DNA of 51,521 nt from Anaerophilus nitritigenes (GCF_004138215.1 NZ_RYYS01000038.1:1-51521), one strand, 5' to 3'. Positions 42,110 to 51,469 are shown, counted from the first letter of the stretch. Made by a program: numbers and translations. Notes: generated by a model not told the origin, from the letters alone.

Positions 42110-43090
42110 ATGTCTAAAGTTTTAGTTACAGGAGCAGATGGTTTTATAGGAAGTCATCTTACAGAAGAATTAGTAAAAAGAGGTAAAAAAGTTAAAGCAT
42201 TTGTCTATTATAATTCATTTAACTCATGGGGCTGGTTAGATACATTGCCAAAAGAAGTTATGAAAGGAGTTGAGGTATTTACAGGAGATATTAGAGATCC
42301 AAATGGAGTCAGAGAAGCTATGAGAAACATAGAAGAGGTATATCATTTGGCAGCTTTAATCGCTATTCCATTTAGCTATCATTCTCCTGACTCTTACGTA
42401 GATACAAATATAAAAGGAACTCTAAATGTATTGCAGGCAGCTAGAGATTTGGATGTAAATAGGATTTTGGTAACATCAACTAGTGAAGTCTATGGAACAG
42501 CTCAATATGTTCCTATAGATGAAAAACATCCTTATCAAGGACAATCTCCATATTCAGCTACAAAAATCGGAGCAGATCGATTGGCAGAGTCTTTTTATAG
42601 GAGTTTTAACATGCCAATTACAATAGTTAGACCATTTAATACTTATGGACCAAGACAATCTGCAAGAGCTGTGATTCCTACTATTATTACTCAACTTTTA
42701 GATGGAAAAGAAGAAATCAAGCTTGGTTCATTAACACCAACAAGAGATTTTAATTATGTAAAGGATACGGCAAATGGTTTTATTGAAATTGCAAAGTCTG
42801 ACAAGACGATTGGGGAAGAAATAAATATTGCAACACAACAAGAGATATCTATTGGACAACTTGCAGAAGAACTGATCAGACAAATTAATCCAAATGCTAA
42901 AATTATTTGTGATGAACAAAGACTTAGACCGCAAAAGAGTGAAGTAAATAGGCTTTTAGGAGCTAATGAGAAAATTAAGAAACTTACAAGCTGGAAGCCA
43001 AATTATACTTTTGAACAAGGGCTTGCAGAAACTATTGAATTTTTCAAATACAATTTGGATAAATACAAAACAGATATCTATAATATTTAG
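42110..43090 (+). CDS. legB: NAD-dependent 4,6-dehydratase LegB
   Basis: This extended short-chain dehydrogenase is the first dedicated enzyme of legionaminic acid synthesis, converting GDP-GlcNAc to the 4-keto-6-deoxy sugar. ATG 42110 follows AGGAGG at good spacing and gives 326 aa. The NAD site is VTGADGFIGSHL, the catalytic Tyr-Lys is in SPYSATKIGADRL with STSEVYGT before it, and RPFNTYGPRQSARAVIPT is the substrate loop of the LegB-type group. It is distinguished from UDP-glucose epimerase by these loops and by the genes that follow. Confidence 0.88.
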   Translation: MSKVLVTGADGFIGSHLTEELVKRGKKVKAFVYYNSFNSWGWLDTLPKEVMKGVEVFTGDIRDPNGVREAMRNIEEVYHLAALIAIPFSYHSPDSYVDTNIKGTLNVLQAARDLDVNRILVTSTSEVYGTAQYVPIDEKHPYQGQSPYSATKIGADRLAESFYRSFNMPITIVRPFNTYGPRQSARAVIPTIITQLLDGKEEIKLGSLTPTRDFNYVKDTANGFIEIAKSDKTIGEEINIATQQEISIGQLAEELIRQINPNAKIICDEQRLRPQKSEVNRLLGANEKIKKLTSWKPNYTFEQGLAETIEFFKYNLDKYKTDIYNI

Positions 43091-43105
43091 TTAGGAGGGG
43101 AATCC

Positions 43106-44278
43106 ATGAGTCAGAAATTTATCCCTCTTTCTGTACCGAACTTGAAGGGAAGAGAGCTTGAATATGTAACTCATGCTGTTGAAACAGAATGGGTCTCAAC
43201 GGGTGGGGCCTATGTTGATGAATTTGAGAAAAAAACTGCCAAATATGTTAAAGCAAAAGGGGCTGTATCTTGTCAAAATGGAACAGCAGGACTTCATATA
43301 GCATTACAGGTATGTAAAATTACAAAAGAAAATGAAGTTATTGTACCTACATTGACTTTTATTGCAGCAGTTAATCCTGTAAAGTATATTGGAGCAGAAC
43401 CAATTTTTATGGATTGTGATGATTCTCTTACTATGGATGTAGACAAGCTATTGGAGTTTTGTGAGACAGAATGTAGCTTTATGGAAGGAAAACTCATTAA
43501 TAAAAGAACGAATAAACACATAAAAGCTGTTTTAGTAGTACATGTATTTGGAAACATGGCAAACATGGAAAAGATTATGGATATTGCAGAAAAGTTTAAT
43601 TTAAAAGTTATTGAAGATGCAACGGAAGCTATAGGAACTTACTATCTTAAAGGAAAATATAAAGGGAAATATGCAGGTGTTATAGGAGATGTAGGGGTAT
43701 ATTCTTTTAATGGAAATAAAATCATTACAACTGGTGGCGGGGGAATGATTGTTTCTAATAATGAAGAAATACTTAAAAGAGCGAAACATCTCACGACACA
43801 AGCTAAAAGCGATGAACTTTATTACATTCATGATGAAATTGGATATAATTACAGGATGACGAATTTACAGGCTGCTCTAGGACTAGCTCAATTAGAACAA
43901 CTTGATACGTTTATTAATGTAAAAAAAGAAAATTATGATTTATATAAAGAAGCTATAAAAGAAATTAAAGGTTTAACAATTTTAACCTTTAAAGATAATA
44001 TAAGACCAAATTATTGGTTTTATGCACTATATTGTGATGAAAAATATCCACTAAATAGGGACGAGATCATTCAATACCTATTATCAAAGAAAATTCAATC
44101 AAGACCTATATGGGGATTGATTAATGACCAAAGGCCTTATTTGAGTAGTCAAACTTATAAGATAGAAAAAGCTAAGACTTATCTAAAACATGTTATCAAT
44201 ATTCCTTGTAGTTCCAATTTAAAAAAGGAAGATGTATTATATGTCATTGAATGTCTTAAGCATCCAGAAAAAGTTTAG
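43106..44278 (+). CDS. legC: PLP-dependent aminotransferase LegC
   Basis: LegC adds the 4-amino group to the LegB product. It is a 390-aa DegT/DnrJ/EryC1-type aminotransferase. The PLP lysine lies in YSFNGNKIITTGGGGMI, with VIEDATEAIGTYY (Asp contacting the pyridine N) upstream. The N-terminus PLSVPNLKGRELEYV and the block EWVSTGGAYVDEFE are typical of the LegC group. It lies 15 nt after legB with AGGAGGGG. Confidence 0.9.
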   Translation: MSQKFIPLSVPNLKGRELEYVTHAVETEWVSTGGAYVDEFEKKTAKYVKAKGAVSCQNGTAGLHIALQVCKITKENEVIVPTLTFIAAVNPVKYIGAEPIFMDCDDSLTMDVDKLLEFCETECSFMEGKLINKRTNKHIKAVLVVHVFGNMANMEKIMDIAEKFNLKVIEDATEAIGTYYLKGKYKGKYAGVIGDVGVYSFNGNKIITTGGGGMIVSNNEEILKRAKHLTTQAKSDELYYIHDEIGYNYRMTNLQAALGLAQLEQLDTFINVKKENYDLYKEAIKEIKGLTILTFKDNIRPNYWFYALYCDEKYPLNRDEIIQYLLSKKIQSRPIWGLINDQRPYLSSQTYKIEKAKTYLKHVINIPCSSNLKKEDVLYVIECLKHPEKV

Positions 44279-44304
44279 TTTATAGATGCAGAGGGGTGGA
44301 AAGG

Positions 44305-45345
44305 TTGGATGTTAAAGATTTCTTAATTGATGAAGAATGTACAATGCTTGATGCTATGGCACTTTTAGATAAAGTAGCTAAGAAAGTTCTTTTTGTTGTG
44401 AGAGACGGACAATTTGTTGCTGCTATAACAGATGGAGACATTAGAAGATGGATTCTTAGAAAAGGAAATCTTGGTGCTAAAGTAAAAGATATTGCAAATT
44501 ATAGACCTAAGTATTTGAAGGAAAAAGAAAAAGCTTCTGCTAAGAAATTTATGAGGAACCATTCTATTGAAGCCTTACCAATTTTAAATGAGAAAAATGA
44601 TATTGTATCAGTTGTGTTATGGAATGATGAAGAAGTTGAATCCAAAAGAGTATTAGATGTTCCAGTAGTTATTATGGCTGGCGGAATGGGGACAAGGCTT
44701 TATCCCTATACAAAAGTTTTACCAAAGCCACTTATTCCTATTGGAGAAATTCCAATTGTAGAACATATTATAAATAGATTTAACCAATATGGTAGTGATC
44801 AGTTTTTTTTAGTAGTAAATCATAAGAAAAATATGATAAAAGCTTATTTTAATGAAATTGAAAAAAACTATCAAGTTTATTATGCAGATGAAGACCAACC
44901 ACTAGGAACAGGTGGAGGATTGAGTTTACTAAAAGATAAAATTAATTCTACATTTATATTGTCAAATTGCGATATTTTGATAGAAGAAGACTATGAAAAA
45001 ATATATAATTACCATAAAAAAGAAAATAATTTAATTACAATGGTATGTTCATTAAAAAACATAAAAATACCATATGGAGTTATTGAAATAAGTGAAACAG
45101 GTGAAATAGAGGAAATGAGAGAGAAACCAGAACTTTCATTTTTCACAAATACTGGGATGTATATTGTAGAACCTAAAATTATTGAAGAAATTGAAGAAAA
45201 TAAAGCAGTAGGCTTTCCGGATATAATTGAGAAATATAAACAAGCGGGTGAAAAGATTGGAGTCTATCCAATTAGTGAGAATAGTTGGCTTGATATGGGA
45301 CAGTTAGACGAGATGGAAGAGATGAGAAGAAGGTTAGAGGGATGA
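44305..45345 (+). CDS. ptmE: CBS domain and nucleotidyltransferase protein, PtmE-type
   Basis: This two-domain protein has a CBS pair (about 1-110) and then a sugar-1-phosphate nucleotidyltransferase domain opening VVIMAGGMGTRLYPYTKVLP, with LSNCDILIEEDY and the C-terminal SWLDMGQLDEM. In Campylobacter jejuni PtmE makes GDP-glucosamine for the Leg pathway, which explains why LegB there is GDP-specific. TTG 44305 is 8 nt after GAGGGG. A GTG at 44296 overlaps that site, so TTG is preferred (346 aa). The ATGA overlap with the next gene shows one operon. Confidence 0.86.
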   Translation: MDVKDFLIDEECTMLDAMALLDKVAKKVLFVVRDGQFVAAITDGDIRRWILRKGNLGAKVKDIANYRPKYLKEKEKASAKKFMRNHSIEALPILNEKNDIVSVVLWNDEEVESKRVLDVPVVIMAGGMGTRLYPYTKVLPKPLIPIGEIPIVEHIINRFNQYGSDQFFLVVNHKKNMIKAYFNEIEKNYQVYYADEDQPLGTGGGLSLLKDKINSTFILSNCDILIEEDYEKIYNYHKKENNLITMVCSLKNIKIPYGVIEISETGEIEEMREKPELSFFTNTGMYIVEPKIIEEIEENKAVGFPDIIEKYKQAGEKIGVYPISENSWLDMGQLDEMEEMRRRLEG

Positions 45346-45986
45346 GTAAGAAAATACTTTTAGTTGGAGGAGGAGGTCATTGTAAGTCTGTATTAGACAG
45401 TCTTCTTGAACTTAATCAATTTAAAGATATAGGAATTATTGATGTGAAAGAGAATATTGGGAAAAATATTTTGGGTATTTCTGTTATTGGATGTGATGAT
45501 AATTTAGAAAAGCTTTTTAATGATGGATATCAGTATGCATTTGTTACAGTTGGAAGTATAGGTAATCCAAATTTAAGAATAAAACTTTTTGATATGATAG
45601 AAAAAATCGGTTTTCAGATTCCTAACATAATAGATCCTTCTGCTATTGTAAGTGCTAAAGCAAGGTTAGAAGAAGGTATTTTTGTTGGCAAAAGAGCTGT
45701 TATTAATGCTGGTTCTATATTACATAAGGGAGCTATAATTAATACTGGAGCTATAATTGAGCATGATTGTAAAATTAGTAATTTTGTACATGTTGCTCCT
45801 GGAGTAGTATTAAGTGGAGAAGTTAGTATCGGTAAAAATTCCCACATAGGTTCTAATAGTGTGATTAAGCAGCAGGTTAATATTGGGGAGAATACAATTA
45901 TTGGAATGGGAAGTGTTGTATTAAAAGATATTGAATACAATGTGATGGCTTATGGTAATCCTTGTAAGGAGGTTAGAATAAGATGA
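45342..45986 (+). CDS. NeuD/PglD-family acetyltransferase (LegH role likely)
   Basis: This 214-aa protein has an N-terminal nucleotide-type fold (KKILLVGGGGHCKSVLDSLL) and a C-terminal left-handed beta helix of hexapeptide repeats (IFVGKRAVINAGSILHKGAI, VHVAPGVVLSGEVSIG). The general base is probably the His of IEHDCKISNFVHVAPG. Position between ptmE and legI makes it the candidate N4-acetyltransferase (LegH step). NeuD homologues can also O-acetylate the finished sugar, so the step is inferred. It overlaps both neighbours by 4 nt. Confidence 0.82.
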   Translation: MSKKILLVGGGGHCKSVLDSLLELNQFKDIGIIDVKENIGKNILGISVIGCDDNLEKLFNDGYQYAFVTVGSIGNPNLRIKLFDMIEKIGFQIPNIIDPSAIVSAKARLEEGIFVGKRAVINAGSILHKGAIINTGAIIEHDCKISNFVHVAPGVVLSGEVSIGKNSHIGSNSVIKQQVNIGENTIIGMGSVVLKDIEYNVMAYGNPCKEVRIR

Positions 45987-46978
45987 GTGTTTATGTAATT
46001 GCAGAAGCAGGGGTTAATCATAATGGAAGTTTAAAGTTAGCAAAAATGATGGTGGATAAAGCAAAAGAAGCAGGGGCAGATTGCATTAAATTTCAAACAT
46101 TTATCTCTAAAAATATTGTCTCAAAGAATGCTCAAAAAGCAGAATATCAAAAATATCATACAGATGAGAATGAAAGTCAGTTTGATATGCTAAAAAAATT
46201 GGAATTATCCTTTGATGAATTTGTTGAACTTATTGAGTACTGTAGAGAAAAAGATATTGAGTTTCTTTCTACTGCATTTGATTTTGACAGTATTGATTTT
46301 TTGAATAGTCTTAATATGAAAAAATGGAAAATTCCATCTGGGGATATTACAAACTTACCATATTTGATGAAAATAGCAAAGTTAGGAAAGCCTGTTATTT
46401 TATCTACTGGTATGAGTACAATGGAGGATATTAAAGTTGCAATTTCAGTACTCAAAGAGAATGGTTCTGGTGAAATTACTGTTCTTCACTGCACTACGGA
46501 GTATCCGACACCTTATGAAGATGTAAACTTAAAGGCTATGAAGACTATTGAAGCTGAGTTTGATGTTTCAGTAGGTTATTCAGATCATACTAGAGGAATT
46601 GAAATTCCAATAGCAGCTATAGCTATGGGAGCGAATGTAATAGAAAAGCACTTTACTCTTGATAGAAATATGGAAGGACCTGATCACAAAGCAAGTCTTG
46701 AACCTATTGAATTAAAAGCAATGGTAACTGCTATTAGAAATGTTGAGATTGCTATAGGTAGTGGTGAGAAAAAGCCTGCAAAATCTGAAATAAAAAATAT
46801 GGAAATCGCAAGAAAAAGTATTATAGCCAGCAGAAAAATATCAAAAGGTGAAGTCTTTACAGAAGTAAATATTACTGTGAAAAGACCGGGCAGTGGCATT
46901 TCACCAATGAGATGGTTTGATGTAATTGGGAAGATAGCAACAAGAAATTTTGAAGAAGATGAGTTGATAGAGCTATGA
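45983..46978 (+). CDS. legI: Legionaminic acid synthase (NeuB family)
   Basis: LegI condenses phosphoenolpyruvate with 2,4-diacetamido-2,4,6-trideoxymannose. The 331-aa protein has an N-terminal NeuB barrel (VIAEAGVNHNGSLKLAKMMV, DCIKFQTF, LSTGMSTMEDI, HCTTEYPTPYEDVNLKAM, GYSDHTRGIEIPIAA, EKHFTLDRNMEGPDHKASLE) and a C-terminal SAF antifreeze-like domain (ARKSIIASRKISKGE, VKRPGSGISPM). Assignment to Leg rather than sialic acid rests on the neighbouring LegB and LegC. Confidence 0.9.
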   Translation: MSVYVIAEAGVNHNGSLKLAKMMVDKAKEAGADCIKFQTFISKNIVSKNAQKAEYQKYHTDENESQFDMLKKLELSFDEFVELIEYCREKDIEFLSTAFDFDSIDFLNSLNMKKWKIPSGDITNLPYLMKIAKLGKPVILSTGMSTMEDIKVAISVLKENGSGEITVLHCTTEYPTPYEDVNLKAMKTIEAEFDVSVGYSDHTRGIEIPIAAIAMGANVIEKHFTLDRNMEGPDHKASLEPIELKAMVTAIRNVEIAIGSGEKKPAKSEIKNMEIARKSIIASRKISKGEVFTEVNITVKRPGSGISPMRWFDVIGKIATRNFEEDELIEL

Positions 46979-48144
46979 AAAAAAAGATTAGTATACTCAC
47001 AGCTACAAGGGCTGAGTATGGATTATTAAAGCCAATTATTAAAAAATTAAATTTAGTTGAAGATTTTGATGTACGTGTTGTTGTAACAGGGGCACACCTT
47101 TCACCTGAATTTGGATTGACATATAAAGAGATAGAAGAAGATGGTATTAATATAGATGAAAAGATAGAAATTCTTCTAAGTGCAGATACCCCATCTTCAA
47201 TTTCAAAATCTATGGGATTAGCTATGATTAGTTTTGCAGATTATTTTGAAAGACTAAAGCCAGATTTATTAATTGTATTAGGAGATCGATATGAAACGTT
47301 GGCAGTAGCTGTTGCTGCCATGAATCAGAGGATTCCAATTGCTCATTTATATGGTGGGGAAAAAACAGAAGGTGCAGTAGATGAGTCTATTCGTCATGCA
47401 ATTACAAAACTAAGCTATCTACATTTTACAAGTACAGAAGAATATCGTAAACGTGTAATCCAACTTGGAGAAAATCCAGAGAGGGTTTTTTTTGTAGGTG
47501 CTATTGGTATTGAAAATATTCTTAATGAAAAACTTCTAAGTAAATTAGAGCTTGAGGAATCAATAAATGATAAGCTGGATAAACCTTATGTGATGGTTAC
47601 ATTTCATCCTGTTACTTTAGAAGATCACAAGTCTGAGGAACAAATAAAAGAATTATTAGATGCTTGTCAAATGTATAAAGATATTAAATTTATATTTACT
47701 AAAGCCAATGCTGATGCTAATGGACGTATTATTAATCAGATGATTGATGAATATTCCAAAGAAAATGATCATATCACTGCATTTACATCTTTAGGAATGA
47801 CTAGATATCTAAGTGCTTTAAAACACTGTATATTCGTTATTGGAAACTCTTCAAGTGGGTTAATTGAGGCTCCAAGTTTTCAAATCCCAACAATTAATAT
47901 TGGAGATCGACAAAAAGGTAGAATTCAAGGAGAAAGTATAATCAATTGTGAACCGAAAAAAGATGATATTCAGAAAGCAATTGAAATGGCTTTAACCAAT
48001 ACATTTAGAGAAAAAGCTAAAAATGCAGCGAATCCCTATGGAGATGGAAATACATCAGCAAACATTGTTGAAGTTATAATGGATTATTTATTGAACAATA
48101 AAGTAAATCTTAAGAAGAATTTTTATGATTGTGAGGTGAGATAG
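46975..48144 (+). CDS. legG: Hydrolysing nucleotide-sugar 2-epimerase (NeuC/LegG family)
   Basis: LegG removes the nucleotide and inverts C2 to give the mannose-configured substrate for LegI. The 389-aa protein has KISILTATRAEYGLLKPII, VVVTGAHLSPEFG, LIVLGDRYETLAVAVAA, HLYGGEKTEGAVDESIRHAI, VTFHPVTLE and the C-terminal GNSSSGLIEAPSFQIPTINI, all typical of NeuC-type epimerases. It starts 4 nt inside the end of legI. Confidence 0.9.
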   Translation: MKKKISILTATRAEYGLLKPIIKKLNLVEDFDVRVVVTGAHLSPEFGLTYKEIEEDGINIDEKIEILLSADTPSSISKSMGLAMISFADYFERLKPDLLIVLGDRYETLAVAVAAMNQRIPIAHLYGGEKTEGAVDESIRHAITKLSYLHFTSTEEYRKRVIQLGENPERVFFVGAIGIENILNEKLLSKLELEESINDKLDKPYVMVTFHPVTLEDHKSEEQIKELLDACQMYKDIKFIFTKANADANGRIINQMIDEYSKENDHITAFTSLGMTRYLSALKHCIFVIGNSSSGLIEAPSFQIPTINIGDRQKGRIQGESIINCEPKKDDIQKAIEMALTNTFREKAKNAANPYGDGNTSANIVEVIMDYLLNNKVNLKKNFYDCEVR

Positions 48145-48145
48145 C

Positions 48146-49123
48146 TTGAATATAGTTGTCGTCGGTTTAGGATCTATGGGAAAGAGAAGAATACGATTAA
48201 TAAAAAAATATGATTCAAATATAGAAATATATGGTGTGGATAACAATCAAGAGCGAAGAGAAGAATGTGAGAAGAAATATAATATAGAGGCATATAGTAG
48301 TTTAAATGATTTATTTGATAAAATTAAAATAAATTGTGCTTTCGTTTGTACAGCTCCTTTATCTCATAGTAAAATTATTACCCAGTGTTTAGAAAGAAAA
48401 ATCCATGTATTTACAGAGCTTAATTTGGTTTCTGATGAATATGATAAAAATATAACTTTGTCCAAAAAGAATGGAGTAGTTTTATTTATGTCCTCAACAT
48501 TTTTATATCGTGAGGAAATAAATAAAATTAGATCTCTTATAAATGAGGCGGACTGTTTATTAAACTATACTTATCATGTTGGACAATATTTGCCAGACTG
48601 GCATCCGTGGGAAAATTACAACAATTTTTTTGTAGGTAATAAACGTTCAAATGGTTGTAGAGAACTTTTTGCAATTGAACTACCATGGTTAATAGATGTG
48701 TTCGGTGATATTATAAAGATTGATGTTGTTAAAAGTAAAATGAGCAATCTCAATATAAATTATAATGACAATTATTTGGTGATGGTGCAACATGCTACAG
48801 GACATAAAGGGGTATTTATTGTAGATGTTGTGTCAAGAAAAGCTGTAAGAAATTTAGAGATTTTTGGAGAAAAACTATTTTTACAATGGGATGGATCACC
48901 AGAAGGACTTAAAATATTTGATTATCATAAAAAAGAAGAGAAAACAATTCAATTGTATGATAAGATTGATCAACTTGAACAATATAGTAGCTTTATTGTT
49001 GAAAATGCATATTTTAACGAAATAGTATCTTTTTTTGAAACGGTGAATGGAAATAATGAGCCCATTTACAGTTTTGAAAAGGACAAATCAATACTAAAAA
49101 TTATTGATGAAATTGAGGCGTGA
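48146..49123 (+). CDS. Gfo/Idh/MocA-like oxidoreductase lacking catalytic motifs
   Basis: This 325-aa protein starts at a TTG, 6 nt after GAGGTGAG. The Rossmann motif is kept (VVGLGSMGKRRIRLI). The family's EKP motif reads TELNL, so the catalytic Lys is gone. The usual H-x-x-D stretch before the LFG turn reads IELPWLIDVFG, so His and Asp are gone too. It shares YLPDWxPxxxYxN with the next gene, so the two are tandem paralogues. It may be a structural or sensing partner of its neighbour. Gfo/Idh proteins occur in other Leg clusters with an unsettled role. Confidence 0.75.
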   Translation: MNIVVVGLGSMGKRRIRLIKKYDSNIEIYGVDNNQERREECEKKYNIEAYSSLNDLFDKIKINCAFVCTAPLSHSKIITQCLERKIHVFTELNLVSDEYDKNITLSKKNGVVLFMSSTFLYREEINKIRSLINEADCLLNYTYHVGQYLPDWHPWENYNNFFVGNKRSNGCRELFAIELPWLIDVFGDIIKIDVVKSKMSNLNINYNDNYLVMVQHATGHKGVFIVDVVSRKAVRNLEIFGEKLFLQWDGSPEGLKIFDYHKKEEKTIQLYDKIDQLEQYSSFIVENAYFNEIVSFFETVNGNNEPIYSFEKDKSILKIIDEIEA

Positions 49124-49127
49124 TATA

Positions 49128-50075
49128 ATGAATCATTATAAAATTGCAATTATTGGACTTGGATCAATAGGAAGTAGGCATCTATTAAATATAGCTAAAG
49201 TCTTATCCGAAAAAAATATAACTTATTCAATTGATCTAATAAGAAGCAACAAAGGTAAAGGTATTAATGAAGAATTAAAAGAGTTGATTGATAAAGTTTA
49301 TTGTTCATATGAAGATGTTCCAAAAGATTATGATGTAATATTTATAACAAATCCTACTCATCTACATTATGAAACCATAAAACAATACGTACCGAATACA
49401 AAGCATATGTTTATTGAAAAACCAGTCTTTGATGATGCTAATAAATCTATAAAGAATTTATCCTTAAAGAGGTCAGGAATTTATTATATTGCTTGTCCTT
49501 TGAGATATACAAATGTTATCCAATACTTAAAAAATGAAGTTGACTTGAGTAAAGTTTATAGCGTAAGAGTGATTTGTTCCAGTTATTTACCTGACTGGAG
49601 ACCAGGTGTTGATTATAGAAATACTTATAGTGCTCATTTAGAGGAAGGTGGGGGGGTTTCCATTGACCTTATTCATGAATGGGATTACATCAATTATTTA
49701 TTTGGAAAACCAAAAGAAGTTTATAATTTAAGAGGAAAATATTCTGATTTAGAGATAGATAGTGATGATTTATCAGTGTATATTGCTAAATACCCTAAAA
49801 TGCTAGCAGAAGTACATCTGGATTATTTTGGAAGAAATAACATGCGTGAAATTCAGTTATTTACTAAGGAAGATACTATTATTGCAGATATAGCTAATAG
49901 TGAAATTCGCTATATGAATAATAATAAAGTTATTTCTTTCAAAGAAGAGAGAAATGATTTTCAACGAAAAGAAATAGAGTATTTTTTTGATGTAATAAAA
50001 AATAAAAAAGAAAATCAGAATGATATTCGAACTGCTATAAATACTTTAAAAATTGCGAAGGAAGGAAAATCATAA
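49128..50075 (+). CDS. Gfo/Idh/MocA family oxidoreductase
   Basis: This NAD(P)-dependent sugar dehydrogenase-like protein of 315 aa starts at ATG 49128 (a frame from 49104 begins within the previous gene). It has the Rossmann motif IIGLGSIGSRHLLNI, an intact EKP in FIEKPVFDD, and the catalytic H-x-x-D in IHEWDYINYLFG. It lies 4 nt after its degenerate paralogue. The substrate is probably a nucleotide sugar or a precursor of the flagellar sugar. That is inferred from the operon only. Confidence 0.85.
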   Translation: MNHYKIAIIGLGSIGSRHLLNIAKVLSEKNITYSIDLIRSNKGKGINEELKELIDKVYCSYEDVPKDYDVIFITNPTHLHYETIKQYVPNTKHMFIEKPVFDDANKSIKNLSLKRSGIYYIACPLRYTNVIQYLKNEVDLSKVYSVRVICSSYLPDWRPGVDYRNTYSAHLEEGGGVSIDLIHEWDYINYLFGKPKEVYNLRGKYSDLEIDSDDLSVYIAKYPKMLAEVHLDYFGRNNMREIQLFTKEDTIIADIANSEIRYMNNNKVISFKEERNDFQRKEIEYFFDVIKNKKENQNDIRTAINTLKIAKEGKS

Positions 50076-50833
50076 TGAATATTCTATTTACTATATGTGG
50101 AAGAGCAGGATCAAAAGGAGTAAAAAATAAAAACATTAAACAATTTCTTGGAACTCCACTTATTAACTATACAATTGCATCTTCAATGTTATTTAAAGAA
50201 AAGAATTCAAATTATAATATAGATATATGTGTAAACAGTGATAGTGAAGAATTAATTTCAATAGCTACAAAAACAAGTGTTGTTATAGGCATAAAAAGAT
50301 CGATAGAGTTAGCTCAAGATCATTCACCAAAGATACCTGTTATAGTATATTCACTAAAATATATGGAAGAACTTAGAAGTATAAAATATGATTATGTAAT
50401 AGATTTAGATATTACATCTCCACTAAGGAAAGTAGAGGATATAGAAAATGCATTATCAAAATGTATAAAAAATAGTAATGTTGATGTTGCTTTTTCTGTT
50501 GTACCTTCTAGAAGAAATCCTTATTTTAATATGGTTGAAGTAAAAGATAATAAGGCAAAAAAGGTAATAAATAGTAGTTTTGTTGCAAGACAACAAGCAC
50601 CACAGGTATATGATATGAATGCATCTATTTATTGCTATAAAAGAGATAGTTTATATAATGTTTTTAAAGCATCTCCGTTTGATGGGTTATTTGATATTAT
50701 ACTTATGAAAGATACAGCAGTATTAGATATAGATTCTGAAGAAGATTTTGAATTAATGGAGCTATTAGCACCTCATTTATTGAATAATGAATTTTTAGAG
50801 TTAAATAAATATATATATGATAGATTTATTTAA
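50075..50833 (+). CDS. legF: CMP-legionaminic acid synthetase (acylneuraminate cytidylyltransferase family)
   Basis: LegF activates the nonulosonic acid with CTP, giving the CMP-sugar that the Maf proteins would use. The 252-aa protein has ICGRAGSKGVKNKNIKQFLG (nucleotide loop), DLDITSPLRKVEDIENAL and FVARQQAPQVYDMNASIYCY, followed by DIDSEEDFELME. These are the NeuA/PseF/LegF landmarks. Its start overlaps the preceding stop by 1 nt. Confidence 0.9.
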   Translation: MNILFTICGRAGSKGVKNKNIKQFLGTPLINYTIASSMLFKEKNSNYNIDICVNSDSEELISIATKTSVVIGIKRSIELAQDHSPKIPVIVYSLKYMEELRSIKYDYVIDLDITSPLRKVEDIENALSKCIKNSNVDVAFSVVPSRRNPYFNMVEVKDNKAKKVINSSFVARQQAPQVYDMNASIYCYKRDSLYNVFKASPFDGLFDIILMKDTAVLDIDSEEDFELMELLAPHLLNNEFLELNKYIYDRFI

Positions 50834-50849
50834 ATTGGGAGACTAGAAA

Positions 50850-51362
50850 ATGTTGCTAACAAAGTTTAAAAATAGGTTTGGGCCAGATATAATTTTTACT
50901 CATTGGATGTTGTATTTTAAATCATTAAGATCATTTCTTTATAAAAAATTAGGAAGATATGGAATGAATTTAGATATAAGACCGTATGTAACTATTGTAG
51001 GGACTAATAATGTAGAAATCGGTGATAATATTACGATAAGACCATATACAAGTATATATGCTGATAATGATGAAGGCAAAAAAGTAATAATAGGAAATGA
51101 TGTATTGATAGGACCGAATGTATATATGACGGTAAGCAATCATAATTATCAAAATAAAAATATACCAATTAAAAGTCAAGGATATACTTTTAAAGATATT
51201 ATAATATGTGATGGTGCTTGGATTGGATATGGTGCAATAATATTGCCAGGAGTAATAATAGGAAAGCATGCGGTTGTAGCTGCAGGTTCTGTTGTTACCA
51301 AAAATGTACCTGATTATACAGTTGTAGGAGGGGTTCCTGCAAAGGTTATAAAAAAGATTTAA
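50850..51362 (+). CDS. Hexapeptide-repeat acyltransferase (WbbJ/maltose acetyltransferase-like)
   Basis: This 170-aa protein has a left-handed beta helix: IEIGDNITIRPYTS-like repeats (VEIGDNITIRPY), VIIGNDVLIGPNVYMTVSNH with the catalytic-type His, then GAWIGYGAIILPGVIIGKHA and PDYTVVGGVPAKVIKK. It is probably an O-acetyltransferase acting on the finished or lipid-free sugar. It is the last gene of the island before a terminator. Acetyl decoration of legionaminic acid is common, but the acceptor here is inferred. Confidence 0.8.
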   Translation: MLLTKFKNRFGPDIIFTHWMLYFKSLRSFLYKKLGRYGMNLDIRPYVTIVGTNNVEIGDNITIRPYTSIYADNDEGKKVIIGNDVLIGPNVYMTVSNHNYQNKNIPIKSQGYTFKDIIICDGAWIGYGAIILPGVIIGKHAVVAAGSVVTKNVPDYTVVGGVPAKVIKKI

Positions 51363-51424
51363 TTATTTATTTGAGAGTAAATGGAAAATTAAAGTGACAG
51401 CTACATTGATGATATAATCAATAT

Positions 51425-51469
51425 ATCTCATAGAAAGACTAATAAATTAGTTGATCTATGGGATTTTTT
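51425..51469 (+). terminator. Terminator at the end of the glycosylation island
   Basis: An outer stem ATCTCATAG/CTATGGGAT (one G-U) and an inner stem ACTAAT/ATTAGT are followed by a T6 run. No gene is visible after it up to 51521. Confidence 0.75.

Noticed and set aside
45614-45940. 108-codon minus-strand frame opposite the NeuD-like gene
   Set aside because: It mirrors the hexapeptide repeats of the + strand gene, whose codon pattern leaves the antisense frame open.
50970-51269. 99-codon minus-strand frame opposite the acyltransferase
   Set aside because: It is an antisense shadow of repeated ATA/GGT codons, without start signals.
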